The notes: generated by a model from the sequence alone, not told the origin. Positions 34,885-43,162 are shown, numbered from the stretch's first letter. The stretch is DNA of 53,023 nucleotides from Actinomycetes bacterium (GCA_023416315.1 JAEZIA010000436.1:1-53023); one strand, 5' to 3'. Translations and numbers: made by a program.

Positions 34885-35283
34885 ATGTCCGTTCGTCATG
34901 CCGTCCTGGCAGTGCTGGCCGCGAGTGCGGTCGGCGCCGTCGTGTCGATTCCGTCCGCTGTCGCCGACCCCACACCCACGCCGAGCCCGGTCCCTGCCGC
35001 CGAATCCGACTGCACCGCCGCCGGTCTGTCGGCCACGATCAGCTCGGTCACCAAGAACCTCTCCGACTACTTCGCCGTACACCCCGACGCCAACCAGGCG
35101 CTGATCGACGCCACCCGGCAGTCGGCGTTCGGTGCGATCGGGGCGTTCAACAGCTACTTCAACGACCATCCGGACCAGGCCGACGAGATCCGCGCCATCA
35201 AAGCGCCACTAATCGATTTCCAGAACCGCTGCGGCCTGCAGGTGGAACCGGCCGAGGCATTGGTCGTGATCAGCGAGCTCTAG
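34885..35283 (+). CDS. Secreted hemophore-like haem-binding protein (Rv0203 family)
   Basis: A 132-residue exported protein. The signal peptide spans about residues 1-27 (MSVRHAVLAVLAASAVGAVV, cleaved near VADP). The mature helical domain matches mycobacterial Rv0203, which carries haem to MmpL transporters. The haem-ligand pattern is kept: Tyr and His in SDYFAVHPDANQ and a His in YFNDHPDQ, with paired cysteines (DCTAAG and NRCGL). AAGGGAGAAA precedes the ATG at 34885. It stops directly against the IclR gene on the opposite strand. A link to haem supply for the local P450s is speculative. Confidence 0.82.
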   Translation: MSVRHAVLAVLAASAVGAVVSIPSAVADPTPTPSPVPAAESDCTAAGLSATISSVTKNLSDYFAVHPDANQALIDATRQSAFGAIGAFNSYFNDHPDQADEIRAIKAPLIDFQNRCGLQVEPAEALVVISEL

Positions 35284-36186
35284 TCACCACTGCGGTTTGG
35301 TGCCGCCGAGCTGCGCGGTGAGCGCATCGGCGGTGGCGACCACACCCTTGGCGTGCTTGGCGATCTCGGAGTCGGTGAGCGCGCGCCCGATCTGCAGTGA
35401 AGCCACCATCGCCTGCCGGTGGTGATGGTCGTAAACGGGCGCGGAGATCACGCTGACGTCGTGGCGCTGACGTGATCCTTCCGATTCGCTGCTCAGATAG
35501 ACCCGCTCACCGATGTCGGAGATCAACTCGCCCAACAGGGCGCGCAGTTCGTCGGGCAGGTTGCTCGACATGCCCGCCATCAGCGCATAGAGCCGCCGGC
35601 CGCCCGGGGTAAGGCGCTCGACGAGATAGCCCGATGTCCGGCATTCCGCGATCACGCGATCGAGCCGCTGGGTGTCCGTGCGCAGCGGGATCGTCGGGGC
35701 GCGATCCAGCCAGCCGCGCAGCGCGTCGTCGTCCCACAGCACGAACATCAGCCCCACCGGTGGGGCGAACGGGTAGCTCTGTCCGACCCGGACCCCGACG
35801 TCGGAGCCCGGTGGTCCGACGAGCTCGAGCAGCGTGATCCGATCGTCGACCACCCCGGCCAGCGCCGCGGTGGTGTCGAACGTCTTCGACAGCCGGGTCA
35901 GTTCGGCGCGGGCGGCCGGATTCACCCGCAGCGACTCCTGGGCCAGGTGGCCGAGTGTGATCAGGCTGGGACCCAGCCGATAGGTCTTGTCGGCGGCGTC
36001 ACGAACCAGATAGCCGGACTCGGTCAGCGTGGTGACGATGCCCAAGCAGGTGGGTTTGGCCAGATGAAGCCTGCGGGCCAGCTCCGAGAGACCGAACCGG
36101 TCTTGTGGGTGTTTGGCGAGGAAATCCAGAATCGCCACGACGCGCTCGGTCGGGGGCGATGAGCGCGACACGGAACCGTCCGGCAT
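35284..36186 (-). CDS. IclR-family transcriptional regulator
   Basis: A 300-residue IclR regulator. The N-terminal winged HTH (about 8-70) includes FGLSELARRLHLAKPTCLGIV; the C-terminal effector-binding domain contains VGQSYPFAPPVGLMFVLWDD and a typical late QIGRALTDSEIAKHAK. It diverges from the Rv3531c-like gene and shares a 124-bp interval holding a perfect KstR palindrome plus two IclR-like candidate sites. I do not recall an IclR gene here in M. tuberculosis, so it may add a second control on the downstream sterol genes (inference). Confidence 0.9.
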   Translation of the reverse strand: MPDGSVSRSSPPTERVVAILDFLAKHPQDRFGLSELARRLHLAKPTCLGIVTTLTESGYLVRDAADKTYRLGPSLITLGHLAQESLRVNPAARAELTRLSKTFDTTAALAGVVDDRITLLELVGPPGSDVGVRVGQSYPFAPPVGLMFVLWDDDALRGWLDRAPTIPLRTDTQRLDRVIAECRTSGYLVERLTPGGRRLYALMAGMSSNLPDELRALLGELISDIGERVYLSSESEGSRQRHDVSVISAPVYDHHHRQAMVASLQIGRALTDSEIAKHAKGVVATADALTAQLGGTKPQW

Positions 36187-36207
36187 TGCAAAATCCTACC
36201 TCTGTGG

Positions 36208-36219
36208 TCCATATATGGA
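36208..36219 (+). promoter_or_regulatory. Perfect 12-bp palindrome, candidate IclR operator
   Basis: TCCATATATGGA sits 22 bp upstream of the iclR start. GGTCCATATATGGA resembles GGTCCAATATTGAAA at 36284-36298 on the other flank of the KstR palindrome, suggesting two sites for one regulator. Confidence 0.45.
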
Positions 36220-36242
36220 TCGAATGGCTGGTTGACGGAGAT

Positions 36243-36256
36243 TAGAACGCGTTCTA
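36243..36256 (+). promoter_or_regulatory. Perfect KstR palindrome upstream of the Rv3531c-like operon
   Basis: TAGAACGCGTTCTA is a complete dyad matching the KstR consensus. It lies 55 bp upstream of the Rv3531c-like ATG and 57 bp upstream of iclR on the other strand, so it may control both. Confidence 0.88.
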
Positions 36257-36310
36257 GTCTCAGGTCCGAGAACGTACCACTGCGGTCCAATATTGAAACA
36301 CGAGGCGGAC

Positions 36311-37438
36311 ATGTACACACAGCCATTGGCCGACGCCATTGCCGAGTCCGAGCGTCTGGTGTCCGAAGCGGCGTTCATCGAAAGCGAAGCCGACCTGCTG
36401 GAGGGATTGCAGTATCTGGCGGGCTGCGTGGCGGCGTGTACGCACGTGGCTTTCGACTACGACCGTGACCACCCGTTCCTGCACTCGGGGACCGGGCCGT
36501 TCACGAAAATGGGTCTGGACAACCCGGACACCATGTACTTCGGCACCCGGGTGGTGGCCGGACACGAGTACGTCGTCACCGGCAAGCGGGGGACCACCAC
36601 CGATGTCAGCTTCCAGCTGCTCGGTGGCGAGTACACCGACGCAGTGGTGCCCGACAGCGAAACCGCGTTCGATGACCGCAAGCTCGACATCGCCGCCGAC
36701 GGCACGTTCGAGTGGCGGTTCACCCCGGACAGCAACGCGCAGTTGGTGATTCGTGAGGTCTACAACGACTGGTCGGCTCAGCGGGGGAGCTTCGCGATCG
36801 CGCGTACCGACACCGCGGGGACCGCGCCGCCTGCGCTGACCAAAGAGCTGATCGAACGGCGCTGGGCGACAGCGGGTAAGCAGTTGGTCCAGCGGGTGAA
36901 GACCTGGCTGCAGTTCCCGAAGTGGTTCTACGACACGCTGCCGGTGAACACCCTGACGGCACCGCGGCTAACCCCGGGCGGCCTGGCCACCCAATACTCC
37001 TCGGTCGGGCACTATGACATCACGCCCGATCAGGCGATCGTCATCACCTTGCCGGTCAGCGATGCCCCGTACCTCGGGTTCCAGCTGGGCAGCCTGTGGT
37101 ACATCTCGCTGGACTACATCAACCACCAGACGTCGCTCAACGGTACGCAGGCGCAAGCGGATCCGGACGGCAAGATTCGCATCGTCGTCGCCGACCAGAA
37201 TCCGGGCGTGACCAACTGGGTCGAGACGCTGGGGCACGGCAAGGGCTATCTGCAGTTCCGGTGGCAGCGGGTCTCCCGCGAGCTGACCGAGGCCGACGGC
37301 CCCACCATGGAGATCGTCGATCTCGACGCGGTACCGGACAAGCTGCCCTTCTATGAGCAGAACAAGATCTCCGGGAACGAGTGGCGCGAGCGGATCGCAC
37401 TGCGCCAGAAACAAATTGGCAACAGGATGGTGGGATAA
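36311..37438 (+). CDS. DUF1214-type protein, Rv3531c-like
   Basis: A 375-residue conserved protein of unknown biochemical role, positioned as Rv3531c in the KstR regulon. The late part (DQAIVITLPVSDAPYLGFQLGSLWY, followed by a conserved NPGVTNWVETLGHGKGYLQFRW segment) matches the DUF1214 fold; there is no signal peptide. ATG 36311 is chosen over TTG 36293 because GAGGCGG precedes it. The next gene, an SDR, begins 4 bp after its stop, and a sulfotransferase follows, so three genes make one operon under a perfect KstR site. Confidence 0.8.
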   Translation: MYTQPLADAIAESERLVSEAAFIESEADLLEGLQYLAGCVAACTHVAFDYDRDHPFLHSGTGPFTKMGLDNPDTMYFGTRVVAGHEYVVTGKRGTTTDVSFQLLGGEYTDAVVPDSETAFDDRKLDIAADGTFEWRFTPDSNAQLVIREVYNDWSAQRGSFAIARTDTAGTAPPALTKELIERRWATAGKQLVQRVKTWLQFPKWFYDTLPVNTLTAPRLTPGGLATQYSSVGHYDITPDQAIVITLPVSDAPYLGFQLGSLWYISLDYINHQTSLNGTQAQADPDGKIRIVVADQNPGVTNWVETLGHGKGYLQFRWQRVSRELTEADGPTMEIVDLDAVPDKLPFYEQNKISGNEWRERIALRQKQIGNRMVG

Positions 37439-37441
37439 CAC

Positions 37442-38224
37442 ATGGCCGGTCTGCTCGAGAACAAGGTCGTCGTGATCAGTGGCGTTGGTCCGGCGCTGGG
37501 TACGACGCTGGCCCGCCGATGTGCCGAGGAGGGCGCCGACCTGGCGCTGGCCGCGCGGACGGTCGGACGGCTCGACGATGTGGCCAAGCAGATCACCGAC
37601 CTTGGCCGGCGGGCGCTGTCGGTGGGCACCGACATCACCGACGAGGGTCAGGTCGATAATCTGGTCAAGCGGACGCTCGACGAGTACGGCAGGGTCGACG
37701 TGCTGATCAACAACGCCTTCAAGGTGCCGTCGATGAAGCCGTTCGCCAACACCAGCTTCGACCACATCCGCGAGACGGTCGAGCTGACCGTGCTCGGCGC
37801 GTTGCGGCTGATCCAGGGTTTCACCCCGGCGCTGGCCGAGGCCAAGGGCTCGGTGGTGAATGTGAACTCGATGGTGTTGCGGCACTCCGACCCCAAGCAG
37901 GGTGCCTACAAGCTGGCCAAAGCGGCCCTGCTGTCGATGTCGCAGTCGCTGGCCAGTGAGCTCGGGCCGCAGGGTATCCGGGTGAATTCGGTTCTGCCGG
38001 GCTATATCTGGGGCGGAACCCTGCAGGGCTACTTTGAGCACCAAGCCGGCAAGTACGGCACGACCGTCGACGAGATCTACAAGGCGGCCGCGGTGAACAG
38101 TGACCTCAAGCGACTGCCCACCGAGGACGAGGTGGCCTCGGCGATCCTGTTCATGGCCAGCGATCTGGCCAACGGGATCACCGGCCAGACGCTGGACGTC
38201 AACTGCGGCGAGTACCACAACTGA
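37442..38224 (+). CDS. Short-chain dehydrogenase/reductase, Rv3530c-like
   Basis: A 260-residue classical SDR. The dinucleotide motif reads VVISGVGPALGTTLA (about 9-23), a variant of TGxxxGxG. The LINNAF motif and the catalytic Ser in VNVNSM, Tyr-Lys in GAYKLAKAA are intact. Members oxidise or reduce a hydroxyl or carbonyl group with NAD(P). Position in the KstR regulon suggests a sterol-derived alcohol; the specific step is not established. It begins 4 bp after the preceding gene. Confidence 0.88.
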   Translation: MAGLLENKVVVISGVGPALGTTLARRCAEEGADLALAARTVGRLDDVAKQITDLGRRALSVGTDITDEGQVDNLVKRTLDEYGRVDVLINNAFKVPSMKPFANTSFDHIRETVELTVLGALRLIQGFTPALAEAKGSVVNVNSMVLRHSDPKQGAYKLAKAALLSMSQSLASELGPQGIRVNSVLPGYIWGGTLQGYFEHQAGKYGTTVDEIYKAAAVNSDLKRLPTEDEVASAILFMASDLANGITGQTLDVNCGEYHN

Positions 38225-38244
38225 CGTTGGGAGTGTAATTACTG

Positions 38245-39381
38245 ATGAGTGACTTTCTCAGCGTCGAGAGTCTGAAGGCCTCGGCCGTCAAAGCCACTGG
38301 CATGGACGACTTCGGCCTCGACGACGACAACTACGAAGAAGCGCTGAGCGTGTTGCTCGAAGCGTTCCGTACCGAAGCCGACCTGACTGAGACCGGTAGC
38401 AAGATGCACCGGTTCTTCGTGCGAAACGCCTTGGTGGCCAGGCTGGTTTCCGAAGCCGCTTTCAAGCAGTATCCGCAGCACGTCGACGTGCCGATCGAGC
38501 GGCCGATCTTCGTCACCGGTCTGCCACGCACTGGGACCACCGCACTGCACCGGCTGCTGTGCGGCGACCCGAGGCATCAGGGCTTGGAGCTGTGGCTCGC
38601 GGAGTTCCCGCAGCCCCGCCCGCCGCGGGAGACCTGGAAGGACAATCCGGTCTTCCAGCAGCTCGATGCGCAGTTCACCAAGGCCCATGAGGAGAACCCG
38701 GATTACACAGGCCTGCACTACATGACGGCCGACGAGGTGGAGGAGTGCTGGCAGCTGCTGCGCCAGTCGCTGCACTCGGTCTCCTACGAGACGCTCGCGC
38801 ACGTGCCGTCGTATGCGCAGTGGCTGTCCCGGCAGGACTGGACCAAGTCATATGCCCGGCACCGCAAGAACCTGCAGCTGATCGGGCTCAACGATCCTGA
38901 AAAGCGTTGGGTGCTCAAGAATCCCAGCCATCTGTTCGCCCTGGATGCGGTATTCGCCGTCTACCCGGACGCGCTGATCCTGCAGTGCCACCGGCCTGCC
39001 GAGACGATCATGGCCTCGATGTGCTCACTGGCTCAGCACACCACCGAGGGCTGGTCGAATACGTTCACCGGTGATGTCATCGGCGCCGACTCGCTGGAGA
39101 CCTGGTCCCGTGGGCTCGAGCTGTTCAATGCCGAACGCGCCAAGCAGAATCCGGCGCAGTTCTACGACGTGGACTACTTCGAGCTCATCCGTGAGCCGAT
39201 CCGCACAGTGGAGAACATCTACTCGCACTTCGGCATCGAGATGACCGACGAGGCGCGGGCGGCGATCCAGCGCACCGACGAGGAGAGCAAGCAGGGCCCG
39301 AGGGCACCCAAGCACACCTACTCGCTGGCCGACTACGGGTTGACCGAGGAACAGGTCAAGGAGCGCTTCAAGGGGCTGTGA
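38245..39381 (+). CDS. Sulfotransferase-family protein, Rv3529c-like
   Basis: A 378-residue protein of the Sulfotransfer_3 family. The 5'-phosphosulfate loop is visible as IFVTGLPRTGTTALHRLL (about 90-107), and a 3'-phosphate-type stretch ILQCHRPAETIMASM lies near residue 248. The fold suggests transfer of a sulfuryl group from PAPS, possibly to a sterol hydroxyl, but no activity is established for this group as far as I know. It is the last gene of the KstR-linked three-gene operon. Confidence 0.85.
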   Translation: MSDFLSVESLKASAVKATGMDDFGLDDDNYEEALSVLLEAFRTEADLTETGSKMHRFFVRNALVARLVSEAAFKQYPQHVDVPIERPIFVTGLPRTGTTALHRLLCGDPRHQGLELWLAEFPQPRPPRETWKDNPVFQQLDAQFTKAHEENPDYTGLHYMTADEVEECWQLLRQSLHSVSYETLAHVPSYAQWLSRQDWTKSYARHRKNLQLIGLNDPEKRWVLKNPSHLFALDAVFAVYPDALILQCHRPAETIMASMCSLAQHTTEGWSNTFTGDVIGADSLETWSRGLELFNAERAKQNPAQFYDVDYFELIREPIRTVENIYSHFGIEMTDEARAAIQRTDEESKQGPRAPKHTYSLADYGLTEEQVKERFKGL

Positions 39382-39394
39382 GCCCCAGGGAAAC

Positions 39395-39856
39395 TCAGCC
39401 GTCACCGGGGGCGGGGGCGCTGGAGTACTCCTCCAGACAGCCCTCTGCCACCGCGTGTTTGATGCTGTCCGACAGCTTCGGGCAGGACCGGGTTCGGGCG
39501 CTGGAACCGCCCGACTCGCGGATCTCGGTGAAGTAGGCGCACCGCTGCTGGGCTTCGCTGCTCCACTGCACTGCGGTGTGTGCAGCGCCGAGCTTCTTGA
39601 CCTTCACCGCGATGTGGCAGAACCGGCAGTCAACCTCGACCAGGCCGGCGGACAGATAGCGCTCCCGGTCCCGCCGGGTAGCCTCCTGTATCGCCGCCGC
39701 CCGCTGTGGGTCGTCGGCGAAATTCGATGCCTTGGACCAGGATCCGGACGCCTCGTCACTGTGCTCGTGCTGCTCGTCATGCTCGTGGACGCCGAGCAGC
39801 TCGAGCATCGACCGCGCCAGATCGTCGACGTCAGGCGGTGGATCCTCGGGGGTCAT
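39395..39856 (-). CDS. Cys/His-rich small protein coupled to kshA, Rv3527-like
   Basis: A 153-residue protein positioned as Rv3527. A His/acidic cluster HEHDEQHEH lies at about 24-32. Five cysteines follow: C77 and C80 in DCRFCH, then C106, C125 and C140. The pattern suggests metal binding, but I recognise no named domain. ATG 39856 has an AGG seven bases upstream; a GTG at 39862 overlaps the kshA stop. Either start makes it tightly coupled to kshA, so an accessory role for the Rieske oxygenase is possible (inference). Confidence 0.75.
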   Translation of the reverse strand: MTPEDPPPDVDDLARSMLELLGVHEHDEQHEHSDEASGSWSKASNFADDPQRAAAIQEATRRDRERYLSAGLVEVDCRFCHIAVKVKKLGAAHTAVQWSSEAQQRCAYFTEIRESGGSSARTRSCPKLSDSIKHAVAEGCLEEYSSAPAPGDG

Positions 39857-39858
39857 AG

Positions 39859-41001
39859 TCACACCTGGGTCGGCTGACCTTCGGCCTCGGCCTGCTTCTT
39901 GAGGTTCTCCTGCACCTCGACCTGCCACTTCTCGTTGGCGGGCGCGGTGTCGACCTCGAGCTCGAAGCGGTCGGTCATGTCCGGGGTGATATCGGCGACG
40001 TCGACGTAAAACTGCTGATACCACCGGCGCATCTGGTACACCGCACCGTCTTCCTCGACGAGCAGCGGGTTATCGATGCGGGTCTTGTGCTTCCAGATCT
40101 CGACGTCCTGGAGGAAGCCCTTGCTGACCCCGACGACCATGGCGTCCGACAGCTTGTCGCTCATGCTGTCATCCATACCCTTGGGCTTCTCGACGATCAC
40201 ACCCCACTGCAGCATGAACGAATCTTGTGTCACCGGGTAGTGGCAGTTGATCAGGATCGACTCTGCCTTATAGCCGCCGTAGTTGTTGTGCAGCCAGTTG
40301 ATCATGAACGACGGCCCGAAGTACGACGCTTCCGAATCCAGATGTGACTCGGTATACGCCGACCCGCCCAGCGTGACGTCGGGGCGGCCGACGTTGTGCA
40401 GGTACTGCGAGGCGATGTGTCCCTCGAAGACGTTCTTGAAGTACGTCGGCAGCCCGAAGTGGATGTAGAAGAAGTGCGCCATGTCGGTGACGTTGTCCAC
40501 GATCTCGCGGCAGTTGGAGCCCTCGATCAGCATCGAGTTCCACTTCCAGTCGGTCCACTCACCACTGCTGTATTCCGGGATCTCCGGAATCCGCACCTCG
40601 GGCTGCGGGGGATTGCCCTCGTGGTCATGCCAGACGAACAGCAGCCCGTTGCGCACGTCGGTCTCCCAGGACCTCGTCCGTGCCAGCCGGGGCGTCCGCT
40701 TGGCGTAGGGAACCGACTTGCAACGGCCGTCGCCACCCCAGCGCCAGTCGTGGAACGGGCAGGCCAAGGCATCGTCCTTGATGGTGCCCTGGGACAGGTC
40801 CCCGCCCATGTGCCGGCAGTAGGAGTCCAGGACGTGTACGTCACCGTGGGAATCGGCGAAGACCACCAGCTTGGTGCCGAACGCGTTGATCGGGTGCGGC
40901 TTGCCGTCGGTGTAGGCCTTGACCGGACCAAGGCAGTGCCAGCCCCGGGCGTACCGGTCAGGCAGGGTTCCGGTGTCGATCTCGCGAATGCCGCTTGTCA
41001 C
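39859..41001 (-). CDS. kshA: 3-ketosteroid 9alpha-hydroxylase oxygenase KshA
   Basis: A 380-residue Rieske non-haem iron oxygenase; with reductase KshB it 9alpha-hydroxylates the steroid and, with KstD, opens ring B. Rieske ligands are C62 and H64 in YCRHMGGDLS, and C81 and H84 in CPFHDWRWGG. The mononuclear iron site is in NVTDMAHFFYIHFGLP. The start is GTG 41001, six bases after GGAGGGG; the GTG at 41016 would put that Shine-Dalgarno inside the gene. A KstR-type site lies 30-43 bp upstream. No kshB is in the window. Confidence 0.95.
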   Translation of the reverse strand: MTSGIREIDTGTLPDRYARGWHCLGPVKAYTDGKPHPINAFGTKLVVFADSHGDVHVLDSYCRHMGGDLSQGTIKDDALACPFHDWRWGGDGRCKSVPYAKRTPRLARTRSWETDVRNGLLFVWHDHEGNPPQPEVRIPEIPEYSSGEWTDWKWNSMLIEGSNCREIVDNVTDMAHFFYIHFGLPTYFKNVFEGHIASQYLHNVGRPDVTLGGSAYTESHLDSEASYFGPSFMINWLHNNYGGYKAESILINCHYPVTQDSFMLQWGVIVEKPKGMDDSMSDKLSDAMVVGVSKGFLQDVEIWKHKTRIDNPLLVEEDGAVYQMRRWYQQFYVDVADITPDMTDRFELEVDTAPANEKWQVEVQENLKKQAEAEGQPTQV

Positions 41002-41007
41002 CACACG

Positions 41008-41014
41008 CCCCTCC
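41008..41014 (-). promoter_or_regulatory. Ribosome binding site setting the kshA start
   Basis: GGAGGGG on the minus strand ends six bases before GTG 41001, so translation should begin VTSGIREIDTG, as in KshA relatives. Confidence 0.6.
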
Positions 41015-41030
41015 ACTCGTAGGTTCTAAC

Positions 41031-41044
41031 TAGAACACGTTACA
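41031..41044 (+). promoter_or_regulatory. KstR-type operator upstream of kshA
   Basis: TAGAACACGTTACA keeps the full left half-site and GTT of the right. A second half-site GTTCTA at 41023-41028 faces the left half, forming an overlapping dyad GTTCTA-AC-TAGAAC. Confidence 0.8.
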
Positions 41045-41119
41045 GTTTTGACGTCTCATCGCGCAATCAGCGCGGCGCTACCAGGGGATTACCCCGCTGA
41101 AGTGCGGTATATCTGAACG

Positions 41120-41644
41120 ATGCCGATGTATTCGTTCGAGGGCCGTTCACCCAAGGTGGATCCGACCGCGTTCGTCGCACCAACCGCCGTGCTCATCGGG
41201 GACGTCACGGTGGAGGCCGGCGCATCGGTGTGGTTCAACACGGTCCTGCGTGGCGACTACGCGCCGATCGTGATCCGCCAGGGCGCCAATGTGCAGGACG
41301 GCTCGGTGCTGCACGCCCCACCGGGGATTCCGGTGGACATCGGTCCGGGGGCCACGATCGCGCACATGTGCACCGTCCACGGTGCCCACGTCGGTGCCGA
41401 GGCGCTGCTCGCCAACCACTGCACGGTGCTCGACGGGGCGGTGATCGGCGCCCGCAGCATGGTTGCCGCGCACTCGCTGGTCGTCGGTGGCACTCAGATA
41501 CCCGAGGAGGTGCTGGTTACCGGAGCACCGGCGAAGGTGAAGGGACCGATCGCCGGAACGGGCGCCGAGGTCTGGGTGAACATCAACCCCAAGGCCTATC
41601 AGGATCTCGCACAGCGTTACCTGGAGGGGTTCGAAGAGGTCTGA
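41120..41644 (+). CDS. Gamma-class carbonic anhydrase-like protein, Rv3525c-like
   Basis: A 174-residue left-handed beta-helix protein built of hexapeptide repeats. Metal-ligand histidines are visible in SVLHAPPG and in AHMCTVHGAHVG, as in gamma carbonic anhydrases and the related PaaY/YrdA group. It probably hydrates CO2 or acts as a thioesterase-like accessory protein. It diverges from kshA, sharing the interval with the KstR site, and corresponds to Rv3525c. The catalytic assignment is not certain from sequence. Confidence 0.85.
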   Translation: MPMYSFEGRSPKVDPTAFVAPTAVLIGDVTVEAGASVWFNTVLRGDYAPIVIRQGANVQDGSVLHAPPGIPVDIGPGATIAHMCTVHGAHVGAEALLANHCTVLDGAVIGARSMVAAHSLVVGGTQIPEEVLVTGAPAKVKGPIAGTGAEVWVNINPKAYQDLAQRYLEGFEEV

Positions 41645-41723
41645 AATCGGCGCCGGCGCGTTTGACCGCCCACCTTGAGGGGTATTTCCCCGCCACTTGA
41701 AGCAACGGCGTGTGGAGGAGACG

Positions 41724-41858
41724 ATGGCACTCGGAATCTGCCCGGCGTGTGGTTATCCCACCATCGACGCGGCTATCTGTGCGGCTTGTTCGTTGGCCCC
41801 CACGGCACCCGCTGAGTGGCCCGCGGTCTACACCGAGACCGCGGCGAACGCCGCTTAG
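41724..41858 (+). CDS. 44-residue zinc-ribbon microprotein
   Basis: A 44-codon gene: ATG 41724, TAG 41856-41858, preceded by a strong GGAGGAG (41714-41720). It has two CxxC pairs, CPAC (about 6-9) and CAAC (about 19-22), an arrangement that binds one zinc ion. The tail is Pro/Ala-rich. No function is known. Its stop overlaps the stop of the convergent NTF2-like gene (TTAG). It lies among genes for DUF35 proteins that lack their own zinc cysteines, which may or may not be meaningful. Confidence 0.7.
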   Translation: MALGICPACGYPTIDAAICAACSLAPTAPAEWPAVYTETAANAA

Positions 41859-42271
41859 ATCTGCTGCGCGCTGGCCGCGGCCTTGGCGAGCTCCCAATAG
41901 GCGCGCAGCGCAACGATCTTGCCCTCGGCGTTGACCCGGTAAGTGAAAACTCCCTCGGCGACCACTCGGTAGCCGCTGGACTCGATCACGATGTGACCGA
42001 CGTTGGCTTCCTCATCGCCGCACTGATACGTCTGCTCGAAATGGAACTCGAGCGTGCTCGGCGCGATCGCCATGTCGTAGAACTTCGCGATCGCGTCCTT
42101 ACCGCGGTGGCCCTTGCCCTCGGGATCGAAGTGCGACGGCCCGATGGGGTCCTCGACGACCGCATCGTCGGCGAAATTCGCCAGCCACGCGGCTTTGTCG
42201 TGAGCGACCGCTGCCTCACGGGAGCGCTTGCCCGCCAGGTGAACCGGTGCACTCGGGTCCGTGACGGTCAC
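41855..42271 (-). CDS. NTF2/SnoaL-like ketosteroid-isomerase-type protein
   Basis: A 138-residue NTF2-fold protein. The pattern DKAAWLANFADDAVVEDPIGP, then HRGKDAIAKFYDMAIAPS and strands ending YRVVAEGVFTYRVN, is typical of SnoaL/ketosteroid-isomerase relatives. The GTG start follows the LLM oxidoreductase stop by 3 bp, placing it last in the ltp4-ltp3 operon. A double-bond isomerase role on a sterol side-chain intermediate would fit, but no residue pair proves it. Confidence 0.8.
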   Translation of the reverse strand: MTVTDPSAPVHLAGKRSREAAVAHDKAAWLANFADDAVVEDPIGPSHFDPEGKGHRGKDAIAKFYDMAIAPSTLEFHFEQTYQCGDEEANVGHIVIESSGYRVVAEGVFTYRVNAEGKIVALRAYWELAKAAASAQQI

Positions 42272-42274
42272 GGC

Positions 42275-43158
42275 CTAGTCCTGCCAGCCCGAGTGGATGT
42301 AGGTCTCGGCGAACCGCTTCATGGAGTCGATCTTCGCCTCCAGCGGGGCATCGAACGCGACACCGTCGAACACCCAGGGAATCCCGATGTAATCGGTGAC
42401 CCCCGCCGCGACCAGGTCGCGGTGACCGTCGACACCGAACTTGTCGATGCAGACCGCCTGGTACTCGAACGGGTCGTCGGCGCGGCCGGCCTCGGCCAGC
42501 AGCTTTTTGAGCGTGGAGATCGTCTCGGCCAGCTGGTCGCAGGTCATCATCGCACTGGTCCAGCCGTCACCGATCCGGACCGCGCGTTTGAGTGCGACGT
42601 CGGTGTGCCCGCCGACGTAGAACGGCACCGGCTCCGTCGGCGCGGGGCTCATCTGCAACCGGTCGAAATCGTAGAACTCGCCGTGGTGTTCGACCATGCC
42701 GCCGGCCAGCACGAGTTTGATCACGTCGATCATCTCGTCGACGCGCTTGCCTCGCTTCGCGAAGGGCACGCCGCACCACTCGAATTCCTCCGGCGCCCAG
42801 CCGATTCCGACGCCGAATCCGAACCGGTTGCCGGTCAGGTTCGCGACCGAGCCGACCTGCCGGGCCAGCAGCAGCGGGTTGCGCGAGCCGAGCTTCATCA
42901 CGTTGGTGTAGAAGCGCAGCTTCGAGGTCACCGCGCCGAGCGCGCCCGCGAGGATCAGCGGGTCCACCCATGGCGAGTTCTCGTCGAACATCCGCTTGCC
43001 GTCGGCGGTATAGGGATAGTCGACGGACTGCTTCTCGAAATAGAAGATCGAATCGGGCAGCGCGATGCTGTCGAAGCCGAGTTCCTCGGCTGCCTTGGCG
43101 ATCTCGATCAGCTGGTCGAGCGGGCTGAACGCAATGCTGACCGTGTACTTCATCCTGG

Positions 43159-43162
<4 letters not shown>
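42275..43162 (-). CDS. LLM-class (F420-type) oxidoreductase in the ltp3-ltp4 operon
   Basis: A 295-residue luciferase-like TIM-barrel oxidoreductase. It starts MKYTVSIAFSPLDQLIEIAKAAEELGFDSIALPDS and contains VGIGWAPEEFEWCGVPFAKRGKRVDEM, typical of mycobacterial F420-dependent reductases and FMN monooxygenases. ATG 43162 overlaps the ltp3 stop by ATGA. I do not recall an LLM gene at this spot in M. tuberculosis, whose Rv3520c is a separate gene (see 46479-47510). It may oxidise or reduce a branched side-chain intermediate; cofactor and substrate are unproven. Confidence 0.85.
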
